This document shows, one piece after another, positions 18,912-27,663 of a stretch of DNA of 64,000 bases (position 1 is its first letter; every line of letters starts with the position of its first letter). The notes under the pieces were generated by a model. That model was not told where the DNA came from. It did not search any database and saw only the letters and a program-made list of their open reading frames with translations. Source of the DNA: Zavarzinella sp. GTDB lineage: Bacteria; Planctomycetota; Planctomycetia; Gemmatales; Gemmataceae. Location: the NCBI GenBank assembly GCA_041399155.1, contig JAWKTI010000008.1, positions 1 to 64,000 on the forward strand, given 5' to 3'. The position numbers and the translations under genes are program-made.

Positions 18912-20243
18912 ATGAAATATTTTGGAATTGTGTTCGCTTTTCACACGTTGCTGATGCTGGGGACTGCCCAGGGTCAGGTTCGGCCAAATATCGTATTGAT
19001 CGTGGGCGACGATATGGGCTATGCAGATGTTGGTTTTCAAGGCTGCAAAGATATTCCTACTCCACATATCGATGCACTCGCAAAAACGGGTGTTGCCTTC
19101 ACTAGTGGCTATGTTACTGGGCCATATTGCTCCCCCACTCGGGCTGGATTGCTGAGTGGGCGATATCAGACTCGTTTCGGTCACGAGTTTAACCCCGCAG
19201 GAAAAGGCCCAAAGCAAGGGTTGCCTGTCGCAGAAAAAACAGTTGCCGATCGACTGAAATCAGCAGGCTACCGCACCGGGATGGTAGGCAAATGGCACTT
19301 AGGGAATTCTCCAGAGCATCACCCACAGAAACGTGGTTTTGATGACTTTTATGGTTTTCTTGGTGGGGCCCACGATTACTTTCGCCCCATGGGGATCTTG
19401 CGTGGAACGGAACCTGCTGGTGACAATACCTACCTGACAGATGCAATTGCTCGCGAATCGGTAGCATTTATCAAAGCAAATCAAACAAAGCCGTTTTTCT
19501 TATACGTCACCTTTAATGCAGTTCACACTCCAATGCAGGCAGACGATCCAAGACTGAATAAGTTTGCCTCCATTGCTGATAAAAACCGCCGCACATACGC
19601 AGCCATGATGAGCGCCATGGACGATGCAGTAGGTTCAATCTCAAAGACATTAACTGATCTGAAATTATCGGAAAATACTCTGGTGATGTTTATCAGTGAT
19701 AACGGTGGCCCGACAATGAAAGGCGTTACTGTCAATGCCTCCAACAATGCCCCTCTCCGAGGGTCGAAACGCACCACGCTGGAAGGTGGGATCCGAGTGC
19801 CATTTATTCTTAACTGGCCAGGCAAACTATCACCGGCTAAAGACGATCGCCCGGTAATCCAGCTTGACCTGCATGCCACATCTCTCGCGATTGCAGGCAT
19901 CACACCAAAAGAAGACTGGAAACTGGAAGGTGTAAACTTACTGCCTTATCTGCTGGAGAAAGACAAAGCGACAGAAATACCCCACGAGGCCTTGTACTGG
20001 CGATTTGGAAAACAGATGGCAATCCGTCGTGGTGATTGGAAACTGGTGCGTTATGATCTTGCTGCAGAGGGAAAGAGTGGCCTCTCTGCTGCAAAGCTAT
20101 ACCACTTGAAGCAGGACATTGGTGAAACAATCGATCTTGCTTCGAAAGAATCAGATAAAGTAAAGGAGCTGCAATCGGCCTGGGATACGTGGAACAAATC
20201 GAATATCGCCCCACTGTGGGGATCCCCTGGGCCTGTTCAATAA
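18912..20243 (+). CDS. Secreted sulfatase (S1 family)
   Basis: A 443-aa arylsulfatase-type enzyme with a signal peptide (cleavage near AQGQ). RPNIVLIVGDDMGYADVG places metal ligands Asp33 and Asp34. CSPTR at residue 73 is the C-x-P-x-R motif whose cysteine is oxidised to formylglycine, followed by AGLLSGR. KWHLG and the later ISDNGGP block complete the active site. Substrate is probably a sulfated polysaccharide or ester, acting outside the cytoplasm. A second sulfatase follows 28 bases downstream, so they likely share a transcript. No formylglycine-generating enzyme is encoded in the window. Confidence 0.94.
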   Translation: MKYFGIVFAFHTLLMLGTAQGQVRPNIVLIVGDDMGYADVGFQGCKDIPTPHIDALAKTGVAFTSGYVTGPYCSPTRAGLLSGRYQTRFGHEFNPAGKGPKQGLPVAEKTVADRLKSAGYRTGMVGKWHLGNSPEHHPQKRGFDDFYGFLGGAHDYFRPMGILRGTEPAGDNTYLTDAIARESVAFIKANQTKPFFLYVTFNAVHTPMQADDPRLNKFASIADKNRRTYAAMMSAMDDAVGSISKTLTDLKLSENTLVMFISDNGGPTMKGVTVNASNNAPLRGSKRTTLEGGIRVPFILNWPGKLSPAKDDRPVIQLDLHATSLAIAGITPKEDWKLEGVNLLPYLLEKDKATEIPHEALYWRFGKQMAIRRGDWKLVRYDLAAEGKSGLSAAKLYHLKQDIGETIDLASKESDKVKELQSAWDTWNKSNIAPLWGSPGPVQ

Positions 20244-20271
20244 ACTGCCTCTGGAGTGACGGATACTATCT

Positions 20272-21618
20272 ATGCGACACATAATTCTCTTAGCATTTTT
20301 CTTCCAAAGCATCCTGGCTATTCCAGCAGCAGATCTACCAGAGAAGCCAAACATCGTGGTGTTTTTATCCGATGATCATGGCCAGTTGGATAGCACCCCA
20401 TACGGTGCCAAAGATGTTCGCACTCCAGAAATGCAGGCACTTGCAGATGCGGGATGTGTGATGACAAACGCCTTTGTTGCATCGCCCAGTTGTGCTCCCA
20501 GCCGAGCGGCACTGCTGACTGGATTAATGCCCGCTAGAAATGGAGCCGAAGCCAATCATTCGTTTAAGAAAGATGATGTTGGTTCGTTGCCAGAAGTTTT
20601 AAGAAAAGCAGGATATGAAACCGCAGCGTTCGGTAAAGTAGCCCACAATGTAATGGATGCCAGGAGGCACGGCTTCGACCAGATCAATAAACTGCACGAT
20701 GTCAGTGCGGTGGCAGACTTTCTCGCAACACGCACTTCGAAAAAGCCCCTGGCACTGTTTGTGGGCACGCCACAACCGCATGTTCCGTGGGCGAAAAAAA
20801 GTGCATATGATCCCAGAAAAATTACCCTGCCACCCACTTCCATAGATACTGCTCTCACACGCGAATTTCGAACACGGTACTACGCTGACATTTCTATTGC
20901 TGACCGGGAACTGGGTGAAACAAGACAACTGGTGAAAAAATATCTTGGTGATGCCTGCCTGTTCCTTTACACATCTGACCACGGTGCACAATGGCCATTT
21001 GGCAAATGGAACCTGTACGATGCTGGAATACGTGTACCACTCATTCTGGAATGGCCTGGAGTTATCAAAGCTGGTACCCGTTCCGATGCCATCGTTCAAT
21101 GGACAGATCTTTTGCCAACTTTAATTGAAGTGGCAGGCGGGAAAGTTCCCGATAAGCTCGATGGTCAATCTTTCCTGCAAGTTATCCTTGGGAAAAAATC
21201 AACGCACCGAGATCGCATTTTTGCAACGCACTCCGGAGATGGCGATATGAATGTGACTCCGATGCGATGCTTACGAAAGGATGGTTATAAGTATATTCTG
21301 AACCTCTATCCACAGCACGAATACAGCACGCATATCGACCGTGGGCCGGTCCCGGACCGCGATGGTGTTCCCTATTGGGAATCATGGGTGACCAAAGCAG
21401 AACATGATCCTGCGGCGGCAACTATTGTGCAGCGCTATCGGCGGCGTCCTGCAGAAGAGTTGTACGACTTAAAACAAGACCCACACGAGATGAATAATCT
21501 GGCTGGTGTCGCAGAATATACCAAGCACCTGCAAACGATGCGGCAGGAATTGAATGAATGGATGATTTCTCAGAATGACAGCAAAAAATTCTTTGGAAAA
21601 CCAAGGTTATTCAAGTAA
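20272..21618 (+). CDS. Secreted sulfatase (S1 family), second copy
   Basis: A 448-aa protein with a signal peptide (hydrophobic core about residues 4-17). KPNIVVFLSDDHG supplies Asp34 and Asp35. CAPSR at residue 74 is the formylglycine motif, followed by AALLTGL. TSDHGAQWPFGKWNLYDAG resembles heparan N-sulfatase/iduronate-sulfatase type enzymes more than the preceding paralogue does. The two are clearly different subfamilies rather than a recent duplication. By family, it hydrolyses sulfate esters or N-sulfates of extracellular glycans; the exact substrate is unknown. It is probably in one operon with the upstream sulfatase. Confidence 0.93.
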   Translation: MRHIILLAFFFQSILAIPAADLPEKPNIVVFLSDDHGQLDSTPYGAKDVRTPEMQALADAGCVMTNAFVASPSCAPSRAALLTGLMPARNGAEANHSFKKDDVGSLPEVLRKAGYETAAFGKVAHNVMDARRHGFDQINKLHDVSAVADFLATRTSKKPLALFVGTPQPHVPWAKKSAYDPRKITLPPTSIDTALTREFRTRYYADISIADRELGETRQLVKKYLGDACLFLYTSDHGAQWPFGKWNLYDAGIRVPLILEWPGVIKAGTRSDAIVQWTDLLPTLIEVAGGKVPDKLDGQSFLQVILGKKSTHRDRIFATHSGDGDMNVTPMRCLRKDGYKYILNLYPQHEYSTHIDRGPVPDRDGVPYWESWVTKAEHDPAAATIVQRYRRRPAEELYDLKQDPHEMNNLAGVAEYTKHLQTMRQELNEWMISQNDSKKFFGKPRLFK

Positions 21619-21707
21619 CCTGCGATTGACCTGGAAGTTCAGACTTGCACATCGATTATGCACTAAACTAATCATTAAGTAGATTTTCACTGCGAAGCGG
21701 TACAACC

Positions 21708-23141
21708 ATGGCACCTCTCAAGAATTACCAGAGTTTCAAGAACCTCCCACCGTTAGCGGGGCTGGCATCATTTGCAGAAGCCAGCAAACCAGGCATGTCG
21801 GTGGAGCAGTGCACGGACAGATTAAAGCGTTTTCACTTTATTTTCCGTCGCCTGCACGAAATCCTGATCAGCAAAATCCCATCGCAGCCGATTTACGAAC
21901 TGAAATCGGGCTTTGCCCACCATGCCTATCTGTGTGCAGAACATGTGCAGGCACTCCGCACCCGAATTGGTGAAATGCGTGAACCACCCCTGGGGCTGGA
22001 CAAAATCCCCCACGATGGGCTGGAAATGCTGATGAAGGAGATTCAGTGTGCTCCCAACACTGCGGAACTGCTGATCGGCATCTATGAAGTGGTGATTCCG
22101 AACCTGCTCGGTGCGATCACTCGTTATATGGACGAAACCAATCGCTTGACCGATGCACCCAGTGTGCGGGTGCTGCGATTTGCCCATCTGGAACTGCTGG
22201 ATCTGATCGAATACGGCGAACATGCCATTGCTGCGGTCGTGGAAGAAGAAGACCGCACCGCTTCCAAACATTGGGAGGCCGTTTTACAGGATTGCCTGGA
22301 TGCGGCGGGGTCAATTGATGGCAGTGGCAGCACAGGGCCAGTGCCGCACGCCATTTATTCCCAGGCTGGCTTTCGCTATGATCCCGTCCCACAGCGGGAT
22401 GAGCGATTTGAAGATCTCTGGAATCAGGGTGTTAATGCGGAAGCCTTTATTTACGATCCCACCCTGCCTGCGAAGCCTAAAACGCTGATGATGCTGTTCA
22501 AACGGCTGCGGGAGATCGATGTGCCGGAAATGATGTCCAGCATCATCTACGAAACCAAAGGAAAACCGTGGGAATACTACCGTGATATGACCCGCCAACT
22601 GTGGGATGAGGCCCGCCACGCCATGATGGGTGAAGTGGGCTTTGTCGCACAGGGGGTAGACTGGAAACTGGCACGCATCACCTTCAACTGGTCGATGCGG
22701 CTGAACACGGAATGCACCGCACAGGAACGCCACGCAGTGTTGTATTTCATCGAACAGGGATTGATGACCAGAACCGGAAAACGGTATGAATGGGAAGTGG
22801 CCCAGGAGTCTGGTGTGCCACTGATGGCGACAATCCAGGATTTCGACTGGGCCGATGAGGTGTTGCATGCCGCAATTGGCCGCACCTGGTATGTACCGGA
22901 ATTTGAGAATCTCCACCAGGCACTGGCGTATGGCGATGAATGCTGGTCTCGGATTTTAAGCAACTGGGAAGAAGTGCGGGATTCCGGCCTCACCGAGCAC
23001 CACAACTGGTGGCCATCGCTTTATCGCAATGCTTGCCAGGCGTGGGGAATTCAACCAGACCCACAGGTAGAGCAGTTTGATATCGATTACAATGGTGCCC
23101 GCGCCGACCTGAAGTCGATTCAGGCCGGCTCCAATGGGTAA
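21708..23141 (+). CDS. Helical protein with ferritin-like diiron-type motifs, unknown function
   Basis: A 477-aa, mostly helical, apparently cytosolic protein with no signal peptide. I do not recognise a named family with confidence. Several helices carry E/D-x-x-H pairs: CAEHVQAL (about residue 71), EYGEHAIA, WDEARHAMMGE (about residue 300) and WADEVLHAAIGRTWY. This spacing resembles the ligand helices of ferritin-like diiron oxidases and oxygenases. If correct, it binds a dinuclear metal centre; the reaction is unknown. It lies 89 bases after the sulfatase pair on the same strand, with its own probable promoter region, so a functional link to sulfatases is not established. Confidence 0.6.
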   Translation: MAPLKNYQSFKNLPPLAGLASFAEASKPGMSVEQCTDRLKRFHFIFRRLHEILISKIPSQPIYELKSGFAHHAYLCAEHVQALRTRIGEMREPPLGLDKIPHDGLEMLMKEIQCAPNTAELLIGIYEVVIPNLLGAITRYMDETNRLTDAPSVRVLRFAHLELLDLIEYGEHAIAAVVEEEDRTASKHWEAVLQDCLDAAGSIDGSGSTGPVPHAIYSQAGFRYDPVPQRDERFEDLWNQGVNAEAFIYDPTLPAKPKTLMMLFKRLREIDVPEMMSSIIYETKGKPWEYYRDMTRQLWDEARHAMMGEVGFVAQGVDWKLARITFNWSMRLNTECTAQERHAVLYFIEQGLMTRTGKRYEWEVAQESGVPLMATIQDFDWADEVLHAAIGRTWYVPEFENLHQALAYGDECWSRILSNWEEVRDSGLTEHHNWWPSLYRNACQAWGIQPDPQVEQFDIDYNGARADLKSIQAGSNG

Positions 23142-23312
23142 TAATTAATTCCCTGGGTTCTGTTTCAAGTCACCATAGGCTTAGAAAGTTGACACTTTCG
23201 TAGAAGAAAGCAAGGCTTCCCGCTTTCGAGAAAATGACGGCTGCAGGAATTGGCAGCAGGTTATCAGCAACCGGAATAACTGCCGTTATTTGCGTCGCAA
23301 TGCAAGTAATCA

Positions 23313-23590
23313 ATGAGAATAATTCCCATTAGAATCACTATCTCCGAGGACAATCAAGTGGAAAAGATCCTACTGAGAGTTATCTGTTATGTGCTTGAAC
23401 AGCGGGGCCTGGAAGAGCTGACTTTACTGTGGATGGAATCCTATCCCTGCGGGGGATTCTGGGTTCACCCTGATATCGATGACCAACCTCGTGCCTTGGG
23501 TTTTCACCCGCCCATAAGTATCGGTGGCGTGCCAGGAAGCAGAGGACAAGGGGAACTGAGTCTCCGCACGGTGGACCCGGAGTCAACAGA
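23313..23590 (+). pseudogene. 5' part of a gene split by an IS element
   Basis: The frame starts at ATG 23313, just after a TAA, and runs 278 bases into the IS end at 23591. Joining it to the reverse complement of 25430-25826 restores one uninterrupted ORF of 225 codons (224 aa plus TGA) in the same frame, with junction residues V-D-P-E-S-T-D-P-V-L. The last ten bases before the IS, AGTCAACAGA, reappear as their reverse complement TCTGTTGACT next to the second IS copy. I do not recognise the restored protein; it has no signal peptide or clear motif. Confidence 0.88.
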
Positions 23591-25104
23591 CCATTGGTGT
23601 GAAGGTCTTGGGCATCATTTTTTTGCTCGCTTCATCACCCTAAAGACTGAATCGTGGCAAGTTGTCTGTTTCAGTTTTTGGGGTTTTGGATTTGGAATTT
23701 TTGTAGGATCTGTACGCCCTACTTTGCTTTTTGCCCACTTCTTTTTCCACAGATTGCCCAATAATTCAGTTAGTCTTTCTAATATCCCCACTTCTTGTTT
23801 GATCCCTTGAAGCAGCATCTGCACATCGCGCGTTCGAAGCAATCGCGTTGCGGCCATCACCTCATCTCGGATATCTCGCCAGAGCATTTCGCCAGATACT
23901 TCATCTATTTTCTTTCCGTTTCCGACCGAAATATGCCATTTGATTGCTTCTGTAATGTTAAATAAAATGAGGCAAAGCGATGCTTGTATTAAACCAGCCT
24001 CTGGACTGGTACCTATCAAGTGACGCAACTGAAACACTTTTGTAATCGTCGCGTATACACGCTCAATATCCCAACGATAGCGATATATCTCTGCGATGTC
24101 GTCTGCAGGGTATCGTTTCGAATCGGTCAGGTCTGTTAGTAGTTGTATCTGCACTTTATCGCGGATAATGCTCAGTCGGCGTACTGCGATCAATTTCGTA
24201 TTCTTTTGACTTGTGATCCAGCCATGTTCTTCGATAAGTTTTCGGCCATATCGGTCTTTGCCAATTCTCGCTGGTTTTTCCGGATCTTGAATAAATTGGG
24301 TAATGCTTGCAACTCGTAAAACAAAATGGCACCCGTCATCCTTGATCATTGCAATATGCTTGTAGAAACCATAGCATCGATCCGCCACAATTAATTTCTC
24401 GCCGCAATGGTCTTTCAGCTGTTGCAAAAGTGGAGCTAACAAGCGTGTTTCACTTGCTTCTCCATCCAATTCCGAAGCCATTTCCATTACCAGACCAGTA
24501 CTCAGATTCACTGCAACAAGTGCTTTCCCTCCAAGCAATTTTGATGCATTTTGCTTGCTTATTCTTAAAGGAAGAAGGCGCCGCATCGTATGCTTAATTA
24601 CTTTGCCATCAACGGCGACAACAGTAAGTTTGCAAAGAGATTTTGGTAATTTAGAAGTCATTTTTCTTGGCAAAAGCTTTGAAATAGCCCGATAGGAATG
24701 CGAAAGGAGCCCCGCCCCAACCTCTGGCGGCATATGCGCTAATTTGTCATAAAACGCTTTGAGCGATGTAGGCAATTCACCGTTTTCAGATGCATCGATC
24801 AGACGAGCCCTGGCAGAGTGATCGGGAGAAATCAGTGAATCTCGCAACAATTGGAAAAATGAAGAGAATGTCAAAATACGAGTGTAGGTGCGTCCACGAT
24901 TTGATTGATAGATCGCTTCAAGCGTATTATTTTGGAAAATGTCATCAAGCATGAGGAAAGCGGCTTCGGCTAAAGGTAGGCGTGATAAAGCCTCTGAAGC
25001 GAATGAATTTGAAGTCATCTGTCAATCCTTGACAAAACATAAAACCTTACTCTTAAAGAACTTAGCCAAATCCTCCCAGCAGTTCAAGACCTTCACACCA
25101 ATGG
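23591..25104 (-). mobile_element. IS4-type insertion sequence, copy 1 (1,514 bp)
   Basis: Ends are 20-bp terminal inverted repeats: CCATTGGTGTGAAGGTCTTG at 23591-23610 and its reverse complement at 25085-25104. The element holds one transposase gene on the minus strand. Copy 2 at 25837-27350 is the same length and inverted. The only differences I noticed are two bases near the 3' end of the transposase side, so the copies are recent. The left flank AGTCAACAGA (23581-23590) is the 10-bp target duplication, but its partner is not at the right side, which shows a rearrangement. Confidence 0.93.
23615..25018 (-). CDS. IS4-family DDE transposase (copy 1)
   Basis: A 467-aa DDE transposase with the IS4-type catalytic arrangement: Asp137 (VAVDGKV), Asp213 (IVADRCYGF) and Glu319 in YRYRWDIE, the Y-x2-R-W-x-I-E signature of this family. 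An N-terminal helical domain (about residues 1-120) precedes the catalytic core, as in DNA-binding regions of IS4 transposases. Its stop lies 4 bases inside the terminal repeat. It catalyses cut-and-paste movement of the element. The protein is identical to the product of copy 2 at 25923-27326 and appears intact. Confidence 0.95.
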   Translation of the reverse strand: MTSNSFASEALSRLPLAEAAFLMLDDIFQNNTLEAIYQSNRGRTYTRILTFSSFFQLLRDSLISPDHSARARLIDASENGELPTSLKAFYDKLAHMPPEVGAGLLSHSYRAISKLLPRKMTSKLPKSLCKLTVVAVDGKVIKHTMRRLLPLRISKQNASKLLGGKALVAVNLSTGLVMEMASELDGEASETRLLAPLLQQLKDHCGEKLIVADRCYGFYKHIAMIKDDGCHFVLRVASITQFIQDPEKPARIGKDRYGRKLIEEHGWITSQKNTKLIAVRRLSIIRDKVQIQLLTDLTDSKRYPADDIAEIYRYRWDIERVYATITKVFQLRHLIGTSPEAGLIQASLCLILFNITEAIKWHISVGNGKKIDEVSGEMLWRDIRDEVMAATRLLRTRDVQMLLQGIKQEVGILERLTELLGNLWKKKWAKSKVGRTDPTKIPNPKPQKLKQTTCHDSVFRVMKRAKK

Positions 25105-25155
25105 CCCTTACGGACCCTTACGGACTGGGCTACACCTAGACGGCACTTCGTGCCT
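25105..25155 (+). repeat. Short dispersed repeat flanking IS copy 1
   Basis: Two tandem CCCTTACGGA decamers (25105-25114 and 25115-25124), then CTGGGCT, ACCTAGAC and the small hairpin GGCAC-TTC-GTGCC. A near-identical stretch with one decamer follows IS copy 2 at 27351-27391 in the same orientation. It looks like a REP-like intergenic repeat that served as, or lies beside, an IS target. Confidence 0.7.
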
Positions 25156-25429
25156 ACAGAAATAATCGGGCATCGAAATCTTGGTAGCCCTGACCAACCA
25201 GAGATGCCAAGTACAGACGACAACACCCGTCAACTCAGCCCAGTTCAAGTACTACTTCCCACTCTTTCGATAACGGCATATTCGGATCTGGTATGGCCTA
25301 CAAGTGATTTTCAAAGTTATCTGGCTGGCTAATCAGGAACGCCAAATAACAGACAAACACCCCAAACTGCTGGAAGTCACCACACCTGCCACCATTGCAT
25401 GGATGCACTCAATTCGTTTCATTAGCTTG
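25156..25429. other. Inverted spacer between split gene and repeat
   Basis: By the reconstruction of the split gene, this stretch was originally downstream of that gene and has been inverted with it. I see no gene in it on either strand. Confidence 0.55.
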
Positions 25430-25826
25430 TCATCCCACCAGCTGGCCAATAGTTTGGCCGAATCTGGATAGAACGGAGATGTCTTTTGGCACGATCTTGA
25501 AGGCTGAGACAACTATCACTTCGCCCACCGCTTCCCCAGAAGAACTGCATTCCGTGAACCGAACCACTCCCTTCACACAGGAACCTGAAGTCGTCTCGAA
25601 ATCGGCCGGATAAAAGACCTCAAGCTCGATTCGGCGTGCATGAAATAATTCAACGATCTCTTGTTCACCTCTTTGCCGCAGTCGATCTACAGCTTCCTGA
25701 GAAAGGGCAAACGGCAGGACAGACAGCGAGGCGAGTTGCATCCGGGCATTGAACCGCAAGGTCGTTACGGGGATCTCGGTATTGATTATGAAGCCACCTT
25801 GCAGAGTCTGGTCGTGTAGAACCGGG
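25430..25826 (-). pseudogene. 3' part of the split gene, inverted
   Basis: This minus-strand frame ends at TGA (25432-25430). It encodes the C-terminal 132 residues (PVLHDQTLQGGFIINTEIPV... to ...GQTIGQLVG) of the gene whose 5' part is at 23313-23590. Orientation is opposite to the 5' part, so the segment between the two IS copies has been inverted. The apparent upstream extension of this frame past 25836 only reads IS sequence. TCTGTTGACT at 25827-25836 is the inverted second copy of the target duplication. Confidence 0.88.
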
Positions 25827-25836
25827 TCTGTTGACT
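25827..25836. repeat. Displaced target-site duplication
   Basis: TCTGTTGACT is the exact reverse complement of AGTCAACAGA at 23581-23590. A simple insertion would give a direct repeat on both sides of IS copy 1. Finding the partner inverted next to IS copy 2 is the expected footprint of recombination between two inverted copies. Confidence 0.85.
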
Positions 25837-27350
25837 CCATTGGTGTGAAGGTCTTGAACTGCTGGGAGGATTTGGCTAAGTTCTTTAAGAGTAAGGTTTT
25901 ATGTTTTGTCAAGGATTGACAGATGACTTCAAATTCATTCGCTTCAGAGGCTTTATCACGCCTACCTTTAGCCGAAGCCGCTTTCCTCATGCTTGATGAC
26001 ATTTTCCAAAATAATACGCTTGAAGCGATCTATCAATCAAATCGTGGACGCACCTACACTCGTATTTTGACATTCTCTTCATTTTTCCAATTGTTGCGAG
26101 ATTCACTGATTTCTCCCGATCACTCTGCCAGGGCTCGTCTGATCGATGCATCTGAAAACGGTGAATTGCCTACATCGCTCAAAGCGTTTTATGACAAATT
26201 AGCGCATATGCCGCCAGAGGTTGGGGCGGGGCTCCTTTCGCATTCCTATCGGGCTATTTCAAAGCTTTTGCCAAGAAAAATGACTTCTAAATTACCAAAA
26301 TCTCTTTGCAAACTTACTGTTGTCGCCGTTGATGGCAAAGTAATTAAGCATACGATGCGGCGCCTTCTTCCTTTAAGAATAAGCAAGCAAAATGCATCAA
26401 AATTGCTTGGAGGGAAAGCACTTGTTGCAGTGAATCTGAGTACTGGTCTGGTAATGGAAATGGCTTCGGAATTGGATGGAGAAGCAAGTGAAACACGCTT
26501 GTTAGCTCCACTTTTGCAACAGCTGAAAGACCATTGCGGCGAGAAATTAATTGTGGCGGATCGATGCTATGGTTTCTACAAGCATATTGCAATGATCAAG
26601 GATGACGGGTGCCATTTTGTTTTACGAGTTGCAAGCATTACCCAATTTATTCAAGATCCGGAAAAACCAGCGAGAATTGGCAAAGACCGATATGGCCGAA
26701 AACTTATCGAAGAACATGGCTGGATCACAAGTCAAAAGAATACGAAATTGATCGCAGTACGCCGACTGAGCATTATCCGCGATAAAGTGCAGATACAACT
26801 ACTAACAGACCTGACCGATTCGAAACGATACCCTGCAGACGACATCGCAGAGATATATCGCTATCGTTGGGATATTGAGCGTGTATACGCGACGATTACA
26901 AAAGTGTTTCAGTTGCGTCACTTGATAGGTACCAGTCCAGAGGCTGGTTTAATACAAGCATCGCTTTGCCTCATTTTATTTAACATTACAGAAGCAATCA
27001 AATGGCATATTTCGGTCGGAAACGGAAAGAAAATAGATGAAGTATCTGGCGAAATGCTCTGGCGAGATATCCGAGATGAGGTGATGGCCGCAACGCGATT
27101 GCTTCGAACGCGCGATGTGCAGATGCTGCTTCAAGGGATCAAACAAGAAGTGGGGATATTAGAAAGACTAACTGAATTATTGGGCAATCTGTGGAAAAAG
27201 AAGTGGGCAAAAAGCAAAGTAGGGCGTACAGATCCTACAAAAATTCCAAATCCAAAACCCCAAAAACTGAAACAGACAACTTGCCACGATTCAGTCTTTA
27301 GGGTGATGAAGCGAGCAAAAAAATGATGTCCAAGACCTTCACATCAATGG
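25837..27350 (+). mobile_element. IS4-type insertion sequence, copy 2 (1,514 bp)
   Basis: Terminal repeats lie at 25837-25856 (CCATTGGTGTGAAGGTCTTG) and 27331-27350 (CAAGACCTTCACATCAATGG, one mismatch to the perfect inverse). Same length as copy 1, opposite orientation. The right flank is the repeat starting CCCTTACGGA, also found to the right of copy 1. Its left flank belongs to the gene disrupted by copy 1, so neither copy now shows a direct target duplication. Confidence 0.93.
25923..27326 (+). CDS. IS4-family DDE transposase (copy 2)
   Basis: A 467-aa protein identical to the copy 1 transposase, with Asp137, Asp213 and Glu319 as the DDE triad in the same contexts. Translation starts 86 bases inside the left terminal repeat. 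The leader between the repeat and the ATG carries TTGTCAAGGATTGAC just upstream of the start, with AAGGA near the initiation codon. The gene is intact, so this copy or copy 1 may still be mobile. Perfect amino-acid identity between the copies points to recent transposition or gene conversion. Confidence 0.95.
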   Translation: MTSNSFASEALSRLPLAEAAFLMLDDIFQNNTLEAIYQSNRGRTYTRILTFSSFFQLLRDSLISPDHSARARLIDASENGELPTSLKAFYDKLAHMPPEVGAGLLSHSYRAISKLLPRKMTSKLPKSLCKLTVVAVDGKVIKHTMRRLLPLRISKQNASKLLGGKALVAVNLSTGLVMEMASELDGEASETRLLAPLLQQLKDHCGEKLIVADRCYGFYKHIAMIKDDGCHFVLRVASITQFIQDPEKPARIGKDRYGRKLIEEHGWITSQKNTKLIAVRRLSIIRDKVQIQLLTDLTDSKRYPADDIAEIYRYRWDIERVYATITKVFQLRHLIGTSPEAGLIQASLCLILFNITEAIKWHISVGNGKKIDEVSGEMLWRDIRDEVMAATRLLRTRDVQMLLQGIKQEVGILERLTELLGNLWKKKWAKSKVGRTDPTKIPNPKPQKLKQTTCHDSVFRVMKRAKK

Positions 27351-27391
27351 CCCTTACGGACTGGGCTGGACCTAGACGGCACTTCGTGCCT
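27351..27391 (+). repeat. Short dispersed repeat flanking IS copy 2
   Basis: It starts CCCTTACGGACTGGGCT and continues with ACCTAGAC and the hairpin GGCAC-TTC-GTGCC, matching 25115-25155 with a two-base difference (GG for AC). It has one CCCTTACGGA decamer where the other site has two. Confidence 0.7.
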
Positions 27392-27663
27392 GAAGCAAGA
27401 CCTCGAATGATCGCGAACGCTGTGCCACATTTGTTCTATTCAGCAATGGTGTAGATTTAAAATGAACAATATTTGTAGAGCATTCGCACGTTCAAGTTCA
27501 CTCGAATGTTAACCCATCCCGGTTAGGTTATTAGGAGAATTGAACCCAGGAAGTACATCGAGCCAACTGACCTGGATTCGAAAGTTCGTGGGAAGGACGA
27601 AGCTGACACCCATTTCCTTCAAAAAGCAATCCAAAGTGCCAACCCACAAGTGGGGCCGGATTT
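27392..27663. other. Intergenic region downstream of IS copy 2
   Basis: I see no credible gene here. A 64-codon plus-strand frame starting at 27540 runs antisense into rpoN and is not supported. The stretch is the region after the rpoN stop codon, but no clear hairpin with a U-tract is visible. Confidence 0.5.

Noticed and set aside
23591..23810. Extension of the 23313 frame to 23810 as one gene
   Set aside because: The last 220 bases are IS sequence, so the native frame ends at the IS border; the true continuation is at 25826-25430 on the other strand.
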